64,000 bases of DNA from Nitratireductor alexandrii (GTDB lineage Bacteria > Pseudomonadota > Alphaproteobacteria > Rhizobiales > Rhizobiaceae): positions 1 through 64,000 of the forward strand of contig NZ_RBVY01000012.1 in the NCBI RefSeq assembly GCF_004000215.1, written 5' to 3'. The notes below the pieces were generated by a model. It saw nothing but the letters and a program-made list of their open reading frames with translations. It made no database searches and had not been told where the DNA came from. Each line of letters begins with the position of its first letter. Position 1 is the first letter of the stretch. Shown here piece after piece: positions 50,997 through 59,920 of the stretch. Both the position numbers and the translations under genes were made by a program.

Positions 50997-51722
50997 CTAC
51001 TGGTCCACAGCCATGATCGACCCCTCGGGGTATCGGCGCAGAATGGCTTCATGCACTTTCGAGAGATGATCGTTCATGATGGTGATCGCGCCGTCTGCAT
51101 CATGATTTCGCAGGCATTGGACGACCTGTTCGCGGGATTCGACGACCGAGATCGTCGCCCGGATGTCGGCGGCCCGAACGAAGCGCCGTACCACTTCCGC
51201 CAGCGGTTCGGTCAGCAGCATGAGCACCATGTTCTGGGTCGATTTTGCGAGCAGCGAATAGAAGGCCGCCGTCAGCTTCATCTGTTGTTCGTGTTCGCGG
51301 TTTTCGATGGCCTGGCGCGACAGAACGAGATTCTCGTCCAGCTTCTTGAAATCGTCTTCGGTCGCCCGCTGCGCCGCCATGCGCAGGACCACTTTCATGA
51401 TCTCCTGCCGGGCCTCGGTGAGGTTGTCGAGCGAGATGCGGCCAAGCGCCAGCATGTCGCGGATCGACTGGGTGACACCGTCGAAGCTGCCCTCCCGCAC
51501 GAAAGCCCCGCCATGCGCGCCCTTCTGGAGCCCGATGAGACCGGCACTCTCGAGGTTTCTCAACGCTTCCCGAACCGCGTTGCGGCTTACGCCGAATTGC
51601 AGCGACAGTTCCCGTTCCGGGGGAAGCTTGTCGCCTGGCCGCAACCTACGCGCTTCAATCTGTTCGCGAATCTGTTCACTGATCACTTCGAACGTGCGGG
51701 CGGTCGTTACCGGCTTGAACAT
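50997..51722 (-). CDS. FadR-subfamily GntR regulator
   Basis: 241 residues. N-terminal winged HTH (LRPGDKLPPERELSLQFGVSRNAVREALRNLESAGLI) and a C-terminal FCD ligand-binding domain with the His/Asp/Asn positions of a metal-carboxylate site (e.g. HEQQMKLTAAFYSLLA, then HDADGAITIMNDHLSKVHEAI). It likely represses the aldolase-dehydrogenase operon and itself through the shared palindrome, and is released by an organic acid intermediate. Confidence 0.9.
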   Translation of the reverse strand: MFKPVTTARTFEVISEQIREQIEARRLRPGDKLPPERELSLQFGVSRNAVREALRNLESAGLIGLQKGAHGGAFVREGSFDGVTQSIRDMLALGRISLDNLTEARQEIMKVVLRMAAQRATEDDFKKLDENLVLSRQAIENREHEQQMKLTAAFYSLLAKSTQNMVLMLLTEPLAEVVRRFVRAADIRATISVVESREQVVQCLRNHDADGAITIMNDHLSKVHEAILRRYPEGSIMAVDQ

Positions 51723-51835
51723 GGTTTCACACGGGCTCCTGTTTTCACCGACGTTCTACGGCGCCGGGTACCGCTTGATACCATCCAGATTAGCCGGGGT
51801 TCAATGGAAGGGGCAATGGCGAAGTAACTCCATTT

Positions 51836-51850
51836 GTTGAATGTATCAAC
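51836..51850. promoter_or_regulatory. Second FadR-type operator, upstream of the regulator gene
   Basis: GTTGA-ATGTA-TCAAC, near-identical to the operator at 50735-50748 and about 115 bases before the regulator's start. The wider stretch 51723-52176 between the regulator and the MFS gene holds no other gene that I can see. Confidence 0.55.
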
Positions 51851-52176
51851 CATACGGCACTTGCTGAAAGCACTAAAGGAGGTATGATAGAATGGTAGTG
51901 CCAAAAGAACACCGGAGCAAGGATGTCAAATCGCGCAGTGAAGATTCATCGCACAGGTTCGGGTGCCGGCGCGTGCGGTGTCTGTCGGCCCCTTCCGACG
52001 AGCCTGTCCCCGGGGCGCGGCCGGGTGAAAGGGCACAGATCCCTGCACCGACAACGAGCGTTGCCGTTTTTAAACGCAAACCTGGCGCAGTCGACCGGCG
52101 GGATGGGCGTCAGGACAGTTGACCGCAGGCCCATTGCATGACCTGGCGATTTCCGATCGCAAGACCCCGCCAATCC

Positions 52177-53355
52177 ATGAAGGTGAGCGAGACCCGTGTC
52201 GCGCTGATCGGGGCGGCGATGCTGACGCTTGGGCCCGTCTCCAGCTCGCTTTTCGCGCCTGCCCTACCCTCGGTCGTGGGTGAGCTCAACACGACGGAGG
52301 CGAAGGCGCAGCTTGCGATTTCAGCGCTTCTGGGCGGGCTCGCGATTGCGCAACTGCTTTGCGGCGCGCTGTCGGACCGCTTCGGAAGGAAGTCGGTTCT
52401 GAGCGCGTTCTTCGCAATCTTCATCGCCGCTAGTTTCTGGGCTTCGGTCGCTCAGGATATCGACCACCTGATCGCCGCTCGGTTCTTTCAGGGGATCGGC
52501 GCGTCGGCCGGTCTGATCACCTCGCGCGCCATCGTTCGGGACCTGTTTCCGCCGGAACGGGCCACACGGATTTACGCGCTTATGTCGGGGGCGATTGCCG
52601 TGGGGCCCGCGATTGCGCCTTTTGCAGGCGCGCTTCTGGTCGTGGCCTTCGGATGGCGCGCCACGCTGCTCGTGCTTGGCCTTCTCGCCCTGCTCGTCGT
52701 GCTGCTGACCGTGTTCGGCCTGCCGGAATCCAACCGGGGCGAGCGGCAGCCATTGCGGTTCGGCACCGTCATAGGCGCGCTGATACTCTTGCTGCGCACG
52801 GGGAGTTTCATCCGCCCCGCGCTGGTCGCGGCCATTCCGACCGGCACCATGTATGCCTTTGCCGCCATCACGCCGCTGCTTCTCATCGTCGAGATCGGGG
52901 TCTCGACCTCCAGCTTCGGGCTCATCCTGATGGCGCAGGCCGCCGTCTACATACTGGCGACCGTCATCTGTCGTGTGCTGATTGGCCGGATGTCCGTGGG
53001 ACGCATTGCGCTGATAGGGATCGCACTGGATGCGGCGGGCGCCATCGGGCTAGCGCTTTTGCATGTGCATGACACGCTGACCGTGCTGAACGTCATGGTT
53101 CCGATTGCGCTGATCTCGTTCGGGAACGGGCTGTTCTTCCCCATGTTCACCTCGCAATCCATCTATGGCGCGCCGACAGCCCCGGGAATGGCAAGCTCGG
53201 TTCTGAACTTCCTTCAGCTCTCGACCGGCTTCATCGTGACGGCGGCGGCAAGCCTGCTGGCGGACGCCCGGTTTGCCGCCGGGACGGTCTATCCGCTGTG
53301 CATCATGGTGGCGGTGGGATTGGGCGTCCTGCACCTATCTCGCGGGAGCGAATGA
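52177..53355 (+). CDS. Bcr/CflA-type MFS exporter
   Basis: 392 residues from the ATG at 52177 (an in-frame ATG at 52138 is possible). Twelve hydrophobic segments; motif A GALSDRFGRKSVL between helices 2 and 3, and the helix 4-5 region AARFFQGIGASAGLITSRAIVRDLFP typical of the DHA1 Bcr/CflA group. It exports drugs or small metabolites; substrate unknown. It stands alone between the regulator and the TRAP binding protein. Confidence 0.88.
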   Translation: MKVSETRVALIGAAMLTLGPVSSSLFAPALPSVVGELNTTEAKAQLAISALLGGLAIAQLLCGALSDRFGRKSVLSAFFAIFIAASFWASVAQDIDHLIAARFFQGIGASAGLITSRAIVRDLFPPERATRIYALMSGAIAVGPAIAPFAGALLVVAFGWRATLLVLGLLALLVVLLTVFGLPESNRGERQPLRFGTVIGALILLLRTGSFIRPALVAAIPTGTMYAFAAITPLLLIVEIGVSTSSFGLILMAQAAVYILATVICRVLIGRMSVGRIALIGIALDAAGAIGLALLHVHDTLTVLNVMVPIALISFGNGLFFPMFTSQSIYGAPTAPGMASSVLNFLQLSTGFIVTAAASLLADARFAAGTVYPLCIMVAVGLGVLHLSRGSE

Positions 53356-53585
53356 CGGTTGAACTGACTGTCTGTGCGGGGGCGACCGCCGCACCATATG
53401 CCAACGCGACCCGGTGAAGTCCGTGCCTCGATTGACGCGGGGTTTCGCATCACTCATCCCGGGGGCCTTGGCGAGGTTCTCAGACACAGAAAAGACGGTG
53501 CACGGCAGGAGTGTGGCACTGGATCAACTGTGGCTTCCCTGACGTCCGAAGTTGGAATGGGCCGGGACGCGTCTGACCCCGCCCA

Positions 53586-53621
53586 AACGAAAACCGCCCG
53601 TCGCTTGCGGCAACGGGCGGT
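53586..53621 (-). terminator. Terminator of the TRAP binding-protein gene
   Basis: ACCGCCCGT (53593-53601) and ACGGGCGGT (53613-53621). Read on the minus strand the stem is followed by TTTTCGTTT. It lies just after the stop at 53646. Confidence 0.75.
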
Positions 53622-53645
53622 GCAATTTCCCTTGAGTGGGAGGCG

Positions 53646-54764
53646 TTAGTTCACGCCTTTCATCTTCGAGAAGATCTCCGTCCAGTAGATCTCGGCGAGC
53701 GCGTCCTGATCGTTGAAATCGACATCCATCGCTTGCCATTTTTCGAGGTAGGTCAGATAGTTATCCACGATTTCCTGCGCGTTCTCGATCCCGCGTTCCT
53801 GGCCACGCGCAACCACTTGGGCCACGTTGTTCTTGGTCCATTCGTCCAGGACCGCCATGGACGCTTCGTTGAGGATGCCCAGGTTCTTGCCTTCGTCGAT
53901 GGCTTTCTGACGGGCCGCAGCATCCTGCGATTCATAGGCAAGCACGCCGTTGGCCATGGCATTGGCGGCGGCACGCGCGGCAATCGCCTTGGTTTCCGAC
54001 GAGAAATCGTCCCACACATCGCGGCTCAGCGCGATCGCGGCGGCGTTCACCACGGCACCATGATTGGTTTCGACGAACCAGGGAGCCACGTCGATGAACG
54101 AATAGGCGAGGTAGGTGTTGGGCGGGCCGGAGTGGCACTCGGCAGCGCCGCGTTGCAGCGCCTCATAGGCTTCGCTGAGGCTGACATTCACCGGCACCAT
54201 ATCGCCCAGCGCGCCAAACATCCGCGACCAAGGTGCGATGGCCCGAACACGCAGGTTGTTGAAATCCTCGGGGGCCGAGACTTCCTTGGTGCAGAAGAGG
54301 TTGTAGTTGCCAAGCGCGAACGGGGCGAGCACGATCTGGTTCAGCTCTTCCATCTCTTCGTTACAGGCTTCGCAATTGTTCACATAATAATCCATAAACG
54401 CGCCGCCCCGGGCCTGGGCCACGCCGCCGATGCCAACCAGTTCAGAGAACATGAACATGATCGGAAGCTCGGTCGCGAAGCTGACGTTCGAATAGGTCGC
54501 GCCATCGACCACGCCGTCCCGCAGGCCGGCCACCGCGGTCTTGGTGTCCACAACCCCGCCGCCGGGCACGAATTCGAAGGCGACCTCGCCGTTGGTCTTT
54601 TCGGTGATTTCCTTCAGAAACGGTTCGACGAACTGGATGTTCAGATTGGAGGTTGCTGGGGCAAATGACCCGTAGAGATATTCGCGCGCGGACGCCGGGC
54701 CTGTGACCATTGCCAGCCCCGACAGGGCGGCGACGGTTGCAAGCATGCTGAACGTTACCTTCAT
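53646..54764 (-). CDS. DctP-family TRAP transporter solute-binding protein
   Basis: 372 residues. Signal peptide about 1-26 (ending ASA), then the DctP fold: GVVDTKTAVAGLRDGVVDGATYSNVSF, the carboxylate-binding Arg in NLRVRAIAPWSRMF, and GAAECHSGPPNTYL. It binds an organic acid in the periplasm. The membrane subunits DctQ and DctM are not next to it, so it is an orphan in this window. Two extra cysteines (CEAC) near residue 130 are unusual. Confidence 0.88.
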   Translation of the reverse strand: MKVTFSMLATVAALSGLAMVTGPASAREYLYGSFAPATSNLNIQFVEPFLKEITEKTNGEVAFEFVPGGGVVDTKTAVAGLRDGVVDGATYSNVSFATELPIMFMFSELVGIGGVAQARGGAFMDYYVNNCEACNEEMEELNQIVLAPFALGNYNLFCTKEVSAPEDFNNLRVRAIAPWSRMFGALGDMVPVNVSLSEAYEALQRGAAECHSGPPNTYLAYSFIDVAPWFVETNHGAVVNAAAIALSRDVWDDFSSETKAIAARAAANAMANGVLAYESQDAAARQKAIDEGKNLGILNEASMAVLDEWTKNNVAQVVARGQERGIENAQEIVDNYLTYLEKWQAMDVDFNDQDALAEIYWTEIFSKMKGVN

Positions 54765-54862
54765 TTGGATTCTTCCTCCCTAAATTTCTCCGGCGGCACG
54801 CGATCATCGACGTTGCACACACCTCATGGCGCGCGCGACTCCCAACCGGCCCCGAGATCATG

Positions 54863-54882
54863 CAATAGGGGAAAACCTATTG
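54863..54882. promoter_or_regulatory. Palindrome between the divergent TRAP and oxidoreductase genes
   Basis: CAATAGG (54863-54869), six-base loop, CCTATTG (54876-54882), in the 185-base divergent promoter region. A likely operator for one or both genes; the regulator is unknown. Confidence 0.45.
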
Positions 54883-54949
54883 TCAATACCATTGAAATGC
54901 TAAATGTAGGACCATTGTTGAGATGCCGAATCTGGAGGAGAGACAAAGA

Positions 54950-55921
54950 ATGAAAGCCTGGGTTATGAAGGAATATTCCGGTCTCGATGGTTTGTGCTAC
55001 GAGGACGTGCCCGACCCCACGCCTGGTCCCGGTCAGTACCTGATCCAGACTGAGGTTGCGGGACTTAACTTCTTCGACACGCTGATGATCCAGGGGCGCT
55101 ACCAGGTGCGGCCCGAGCTACCCTTCGTTCTGGGCGCCGAGGCGGCAGGCACCGTCATTGCTGTAGGCGAGGGCGTGCCCCTGCCCGTCGGTGCCCGGAT
55201 TGCTGGGTTTGCCTCGACGGGCGCATTTGCCGAGAAAGCCGTGTTCGACGCCGGTTCGGTTTACGAAGTGCCCGAGGGAACCGATCCGGCCAGTGCGATG
55301 GTGCTGCGGGGCAATTACATGACCTCGCATTATGCTCTGATGGACAAGGGCGGACTTTCCGCAGGAGAAACTGTCCTTGTGCTGGCCGCTGCCGGGGGTG
55401 TGGGCAGCGCCGCGGTCGAGATCGCAAAGGCAAAGGGCGCCCGGGTCATCGCGGTGGCACGGGGGACCGGGAAACTTGAGAGTTGCCGCAGGCTCGGGGC
55501 CGACGCGGTGTATGATTATACCGACTCGAACTGGGCCAATGAGGTCAAGAAGGATTTCGGCAGCGACGCGATCGACATCATCTACGACCCGGTGGGCGGT
55601 GAGATCGCTTTGGCGGCGCTGCGGTTGCTGGGTTGGAACGGCCGTTACCTGGTGATCGGCTTCACTTCGGGCGATATTCCGGATTTTCCTGCGAACCGCT
55701 TTCTGATCAAGAATGCCTCGGCGGTCGGTGTCCTTTATGGCGTTGCCGCCCGGCGCGACCCGGCCATTCCGGCGGCGATCCGCAAGGACATTCTGGCGAT
55801 GCAGGCCGCCGGTCAGCTCAGTCCGCTGATCGAACCGCCCGTTGCCGTCACCGAGCTTCCGGCAGCTCTGGCTCGCATCGCAGGGCGCGAGACCACCGGG
55901 AAGGTGGTGCTCGCCTTTTAG
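54950..55921 (+). CDS. Zinc-independent quinone oxidoreductase (MDR family)
   Basis: 323 residues from the ATG at 54950 (GGAGGAG ribosome site). The GroES-like N-terminal domain with AGLNFFDTLMIQGRY and LGAEAAGTV, then the Rossmann domain with LAAAGGVGSAAVEIAKAKGARVIA. Catalytic-zinc cysteines are absent, as in NADPH:quinone reductases and acryloyl-CoA-type reductases. In this setting it may reduce an enoyl intermediate. Confidence 0.88.
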   Translation: MKAWVMKEYSGLDGLCYEDVPDPTPGPGQYLIQTEVAGLNFFDTLMIQGRYQVRPELPFVLGAEAAGTVIAVGEGVPLPVGARIAGFASTGAFAEKAVFDAGSVYEVPEGTDPASAMVLRGNYMTSHYALMDKGGLSAGETVLVLAAAGGVGSAAVEIAKAKGARVIAVARGTGKLESCRRLGADAVYDYTDSNWANEVKKDFGSDAIDIIYDPVGGEIALAALRLLGWNGRYLVIGFTSGDIPDFPANRFLIKNASAVGVLYGVAARRDPAIPAAIRKDILAMQAAGQLSPLIEPPVAVTELPAALARIAGRETTGKVVLAF

Positions 55922-55942
55922 GCGGGGCCCGCCCGTGGCCTC

Positions 55943-56734
55943 TCAGCCGCCGCTCCAGACCGGCGGCCGCTTCTCGGCAAAGGCGAGGACACCTTCGAGA
56001 TAGTCCGGGCTGTTTCGCATCGCCTCGACTTCGGGCATGTCGATTGGGAAGGACTTGACGAACTCGCCGTCGAACATCGTCCTGCGCACCGTCTGCTTCG
56101 TCGCGCGCAGGGAGGCCGGGGCGGATTGCATCATCATCTCGGCCCATTCGCGGGCAACTTCCAGGGTTTTGCCTTCGGGTGCGACCGCGGTGACGAAACC
56201 AAGGTCGTAGCCCTCCTGCGCCGGGACGCGACGCCCTGTCAGCAGGATCCCCATGGCGCGCTGCATCCCGATGAACCGCGGCAGGTACTGCGCGCCTCCC
56301 GCGAGCGGCGCGAGGCCGAAACGCGGCTCGGTAAAGGCGAACCAGGCGCGCGCCTCGTCGGCGATCACGATGTCGGAGGCCAAGGCAAGTTCGAACCCGC
56401 CGCCGACGGCAAAGCCGTTCACCGCCGCAATCACGGGCTTGGATATGTCAAACCGGGTGCTGAACCCGCCAAAGCCGGAGCGCGGCATAACCCGGCGCGT
56501 GCCGCTCGCCGCATGGGCCTTAACGTCATTGCCCGCGCTGAACGCCTTGTCCCCTGCCCCGGTCAGGATGCCGATCCATTGGTCGGGATCAGACTCGAAG
56601 TCGTCCCAGACGCCTGAAAGCTCGATGTCCGCGGCGTAGTGCAACGAATTCATCGCGTCGGGCCGATTGATCGTCACGATCGTGACATGCCCCTCCCGCT
56701 CCACGGTGCAATGTTCCAGTGTCGTCTTGGTCAT
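55943..56734 (-). CDS. Enoyl-CoA hydratase/isomerase (crotonase) family protein
   Basis: 263 residues. Oxyanion-hole motifs AFSAGNDVKA and VNGFAVGGGFELALASDIVIA, and the Glu-containing FAFTEPRFGLAPLAGGAQYLPRFIG. One of the two catalytic glutamates of true hydratases is not where expected (AGGAQ), so the reaction may be isomerisation or another crotonase reaction. It converges on the oxidoreductase gene and lies next to the acyl-CoA dehydrogenase region. Confidence 0.88.
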   Translation of the reverse strand: MTKTTLEHCTVEREGHVTIVTINRPDAMNSLHYAADIELSGVWDDFESDPDQWIGILTGAGDKAFSAGNDVKAHAASGTRRVMPRSGFGGFSTRFDISKPVIAAVNGFAVGGGFELALASDIVIADEARAWFAFTEPRFGLAPLAGGAQYLPRFIGMQRAMGILLTGRRVPAQEGYDLGFVTAVAPEGKTLEVAREWAEMMMQSAPASLRATKQTVRRTMFDGEFVKSFPIDMPEVEAMRNSPDYLEGVLAFAEKRPPVWSGG

Positions 56735-56768
56735 GGGTTCTCCTCTCTTTTATGTCGTCGCCGTGTGG

Positions 56769-57542
56769 TCAGCCCGCCAGGTGGCGCCGGACGTGCTCCA
56801 GGTCGGCTTGGCCAAGGCCGCATCGGGCCAGATAGCGGGCGGCACCGCCGCGCGCCGTCAAATGGTTGATGAAGGTCATGATCATCCGCGCCTCGCAGAG
56901 ATAGAAGGCGGCGACCACTTCTTCGGGAAGGCGGCTCCGCGCGAGGTTGCGGGCTTTCAGCTTCTCAAGCAGCGGGCGGCCCTGCCGCTCGGTGGCGAGG
57001 TAATCGGCGACCACGGCCTCTTGCGTCGCGCCGGCGAGCAGAAGCCACATCGCGGCCACCAGGCCGGTACGGTCCTTGCCCGCCGTGCAATGGACTAGCA
57101 CCGCACCCTCGCCCGCCGCCGCGATGGTGCGGAACACGCCGGCAAATCTGCTCTGGCAGGTGTCGAGGGCCTCGACATAACGTTGGCTCAGATCGAAGTC
57201 GTCGCGCGAGGCATCGATGTCGATGGGTGACAGCTTTTCGAACAGCGGGACATTCACATAGTCGAAGGCGGGATCGGTGGCGCAGGGGTTTGGCTGGACT
57301 TCAACTTCACGTGCGCTGCGCAGGTCGATCACGGTCGCAATGCCAAGGGCCCGGAGAGCGGCAAGACCGTCAGGATCAAGCTCGTGCAGCCCGTCCGATC
57401 GAAGCGCTCTGCGCCATCGAGTTGGGCCGCCGACCGTTTCGTGACCGCCCAGGTCGCGCAGGTTCGCCAATCCGCTGACCCGAGGTTCGCGCAACCTCTC
57501 TGGGTCATCGTATGGCGATTTGCTGTCCATTGGTCCTATCAT
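56769..57542 (-). CDS. Tyrosine-protein-phosphatase-like protein
   Basis: 257 residues. CX5R signature HCTAGKDRTG near residues 150-160 and the N-terminal NLRDLGGHETVGG plus LRSDGLHELDPDGLAAL identify the Tyr_phosphatase_3 (PTP-like) family. It follows the hydratase gene on the same strand after 35 bases. Bacterial members can act on phospho-sugars or lipids as well as proteins; the substrate is unknown. Confidence 0.88.
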   Translation of the reverse strand: MIGPMDSKSPYDDPERLREPRVSGLANLRDLGGHETVGGPTRWRRALRSDGLHELDPDGLAALRALGIATVIDLRSAREVEVQPNPCATDPAFDYVNVPLFEKLSPIDIDASRDDFDLSQRYVEALDTCQSRFAGVFRTIAAAGEGAVLVHCTAGKDRTGLVAAMWLLLAGATQEAVVADYLATERQGRPLLEKLKARNLARSRLPEEVVAAFYLCEARMIMTFINHLTARGGAARYLARCGLGQADLEHVRRHLAG

Positions 57543-57611
57543 TGAATGTACCTATCTTTACTTCATGCTACCGATGGCGATACGTTGTCAACAAAAGAGG
57601 AGACGCCCAGC

Positions 57612-58835
57612 ATGGATTTCGATTACAGCGCGCGCCAGCTTCACTGGCGGGATCGTACGCGCGCCTTCATTGATGATGTGATTCGTCCTGCCCTGCCGGA
57701 CTACAAGCGCCAGCGCGCCGAAGGCGACCGCTGGGCACCCGCGCCGATCCTCGATGATCTGAAGGCCAAGGCCCGTGCCGAAGGGCTTTGGAATCTGTGC
57801 ATTCCACCGGGGCCGCATGAGGACGACGATTACCACGGGGCCGGACTGAACAACCTCGACTACGCGCTCTGCGCCGAGGAGATGGGGCGGCTGCCGATGT
57901 CGTCCGAAGTGTTCAATTGCAGCCCGCCTGATTCCGGCAACATGGAAATCCTGATCCGTTACGCGACGCCGGAGCAGAAGCGCCGCTATCTGCGCCCGCT
58001 GATGGACGGCACCATGCGGTCGGCCTTTCTGATGACCGAACCCGAGGTCGCCTCGTCCGATGCCACGAACCTTGAGACCCGGATCGAGCGGGACGGCGAC
58101 CATTACGTGATCAACGGGCGCAAATGGTGGTCTTCCGGCCTTGGCGATCCGCGCTGCAAGTTCGCGATCCTGATGGGCAAGACCGATCCGGACGCGGCGC
58201 TGCACCAACAGCAATCGCAGGTGCTTCTGCCGCTCGACACACCCGGCATCACCATCGAGCGCATGTTGCCGGTCTTCGGTTTCGATCACGCGCCACATGG
58301 CCATGCGCAGGTGCTTCTGGAGAATGTCAGGATCCCCGCAGAAAACGTGCTTCTGGGGCCGGGCCGTGGCTTCGAGATCGCGCAGGGACGGCTGGGGCCG
58401 GGGCGCATCCACCATTGCATGCGCGCCATCGGGATCGTGGAAGAGGCGCTGGACAAGATGATCCGCAGGCTGGCCGCACGCACCACCTTCGGCCGCCCGG
58501 TTATCGAGAACTCGATCTGGGACGCCCGCATCGCCACCGCTCGCGCGGATATCGAGATGATGCGGCTTCTTGTCCTCAAGGCTGCCGACCGGATGGACAA
58601 GGTGGGCAACAAGGAAGCGCGGCTTGAGATTGCCCTGATCAAGATCGGGCTGCCGCAAAAGGCGATCCAGATCATCGACGATGCAATCCAGGCCTTTGGC
58701 GGAGCCGGGGTGACCGAGGATGCGGGGCTTGCCGATGCCTATGCCACCCTGCGCGTGTTGCGGATCGCCGACGGGCCGGACGAGGTGCATTGGCGCACGA
58801 TCGCCCGGATGGAGCGGCGGAGGGCCTTGGCATGA
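57612..58835 (+). CDS. Acyl-CoA dehydrogenase of the ACAD10/11 type
   Basis: 407 residues from the ATG at 57612. Family motifs FLMTEPEVASSDATNLETRI, INGRKWWSSGLGDPRCKFAILMG and GPGRIHHCMRAIG; the WWSSG..DP.CK and RIHHCMR words are what I know from ACAD10/ACAD11. Those enzymes, with a kinase domain, convert 4-hydroxyacyl-CoAs by phosphorylation and phosphate elimination. The kinase gene follows with an ATGA overlap. The function in this strain is inferred from that pairing. Confidence 0.9.
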   Translation: MDFDYSARQLHWRDRTRAFIDDVIRPALPDYKRQRAEGDRWAPAPILDDLKAKARAEGLWNLCIPPGPHEDDDYHGAGLNNLDYALCAEEMGRLPMSSEVFNCSPPDSGNMEILIRYATPEQKRRYLRPLMDGTMRSAFLMTEPEVASSDATNLETRIERDGDHYVINGRKWWSSGLGDPRCKFAILMGKTDPDAALHQQQSQVLLPLDTPGITIERMLPVFGFDHAPHGHAQVLLENVRIPAENVLLGPGRGFEIAQGRLGPGRIHHCMRAIGIVEEALDKMIRRLAARTTFGRPVIENSIWDARIATARADIEMMRLLVLKAADRMDKVGNKEARLEIALIKIGLPQKAIQIIDDAIQAFGGAGVTEDAGLADAYATLRVLRIADGPDEVHWRTIARMERRRALA

Positions 58836-59893
58836 GCGCAGGACAGCCGGACACCGCGCCGGTCGAAACGCGGAACGCGATTGACACGGCCCGGCTGGAA
58901 AGCTGGATGATCGACCATGTGCCGGGCTTCACCGGCCCCTTGCAGGTGGACCAGTTCGTCGGCGGGCAATCCAACCCCACCTTCCTGTTGCGCAGCGGTG
59001 CGGGCAATTACGTGCTGCGCCGCCGCCCGCCGGGAAACCTCCTTCCGTCCGCACATGCGGTGGACCGTGAGCATCGGGTTCTGTCGGCGCTCCATGTCGC
59101 GGGTTATGCCGTGCCGCGGCCCTTTGCGCTCTGCCTCGATGAAACGGTCATCGGCTCGATCTTTTTCGTGATGTCGGCGGTCGAGGGCCGGGTCTTCTGG
59201 AACCAGCAGCTTCCCGACCTGGACCGCGCCGACAGGCGCCCCGTGTTTCAGTCGCTGGCCGAAACGCTGGCGGCGCTTCATGCCTTCGATCCGGACGCTT
59301 TGGGCCTGTCCGATTTCGGCCCGCCGGGCAATTACTATGCCCGTCAGATCGGGCGCTGGACCAAGCAATACCGGCTGTCGCAATCGGGCGAGGTCGCGGC
59401 CTTCGAAAAGCTGATCGACTGGTTGCCCGGCTCGATCCCCGACCAGACCCGCACCACCGTGGTTCATGGCGACTTCCAGCTCCACAACACCATCCTGCAC
59501 CCGACCGCGCCGCGCGTGGCCGCCGTGATCGACTGGGAGCTGTCCACGCTGGGCGATCCGCTGGCGGATCTCAGCTACATGCTGATGCAATGGCATGTCT
59601 CGGGCGGTCGCCAGGTTGGGCTTGGTGGCGCCGATCTGGATGCGCTGGGGATACCCGGGCAGGACGAGATGGTCGAGACCTATTGCCGGGCCGCCGGTCG
59701 CAGCGATGCGCCGAAGCTCGACTGGCACCTCGCCTATAACACCTTCCGGTTCGCCTGCATCCTGCAAGGGATCGCCGGGCGGGTGCGGGAGGGGAACGCC
59801 GCCTCGCCACGGGCCCGGGAAGCCGCCGCCCGCGCGCCGGCATTGGCCGAGACCGCCTGGCGACTGGCCGAACGCGCCGGCGCCTCGGGCTGA
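58832..59893 (+). CDS. APH-like phosphotransferase, ACAD11-kinase type
   Basis: 353 residues from the ATG at 58832, coupled to the dehydrogenase by ATGA. QFVGGQSNPTFLL (glycine loop), YVLRRRPPGNLLPSAHAVDREHRVL (the Lys/Arg region), catalytic HGDFQLHNTI and metal-binding VIDWELSTLGDPLADL. These are the marks of the kinase half of ACAD10/11 and of LvaA-type kinases that phosphorylate 4-hydroxyacyl-CoA. Not an antibiotic resistance gene by this evidence. Confidence 0.88.
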   Translation: MSAGQPDTAPVETRNAIDTARLESWMIDHVPGFTGPLQVDQFVGGQSNPTFLLRSGAGNYVLRRRPPGNLLPSAHAVDREHRVLSALHVAGYAVPRPFALCLDETVIGSIFFVMSAVEGRVFWNQQLPDLDRADRRPVFQSLAETLAALHAFDPDALGLSDFGPPGNYYARQIGRWTKQYRLSQSGEVAAFEKLIDWLPGSIPDQTRTTVVHGDFQLHNTILHPTAPRVAAVIDWELSTLGDPLADLSYMLMQWHVSGGRQVGLGGADLDALGIPGQDEMVETYCRAAGRSDAPKLDWHLAYNTFRFACILQGIAGRVREGNAASPRAREAAARAPALAETAWRLAERAGASG

Positions 59894-59920
59894 CACGGCG
59901 GCACCAGGGAGGAGAGGAAC

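Noticed and set aside
58832-59893. Aminoglycoside resistance gene
   Set aside because: The APH fold is shared, but the sequence words and the coupling to an acyl-CoA dehydrogenase fit the ACAD11-type kinase.
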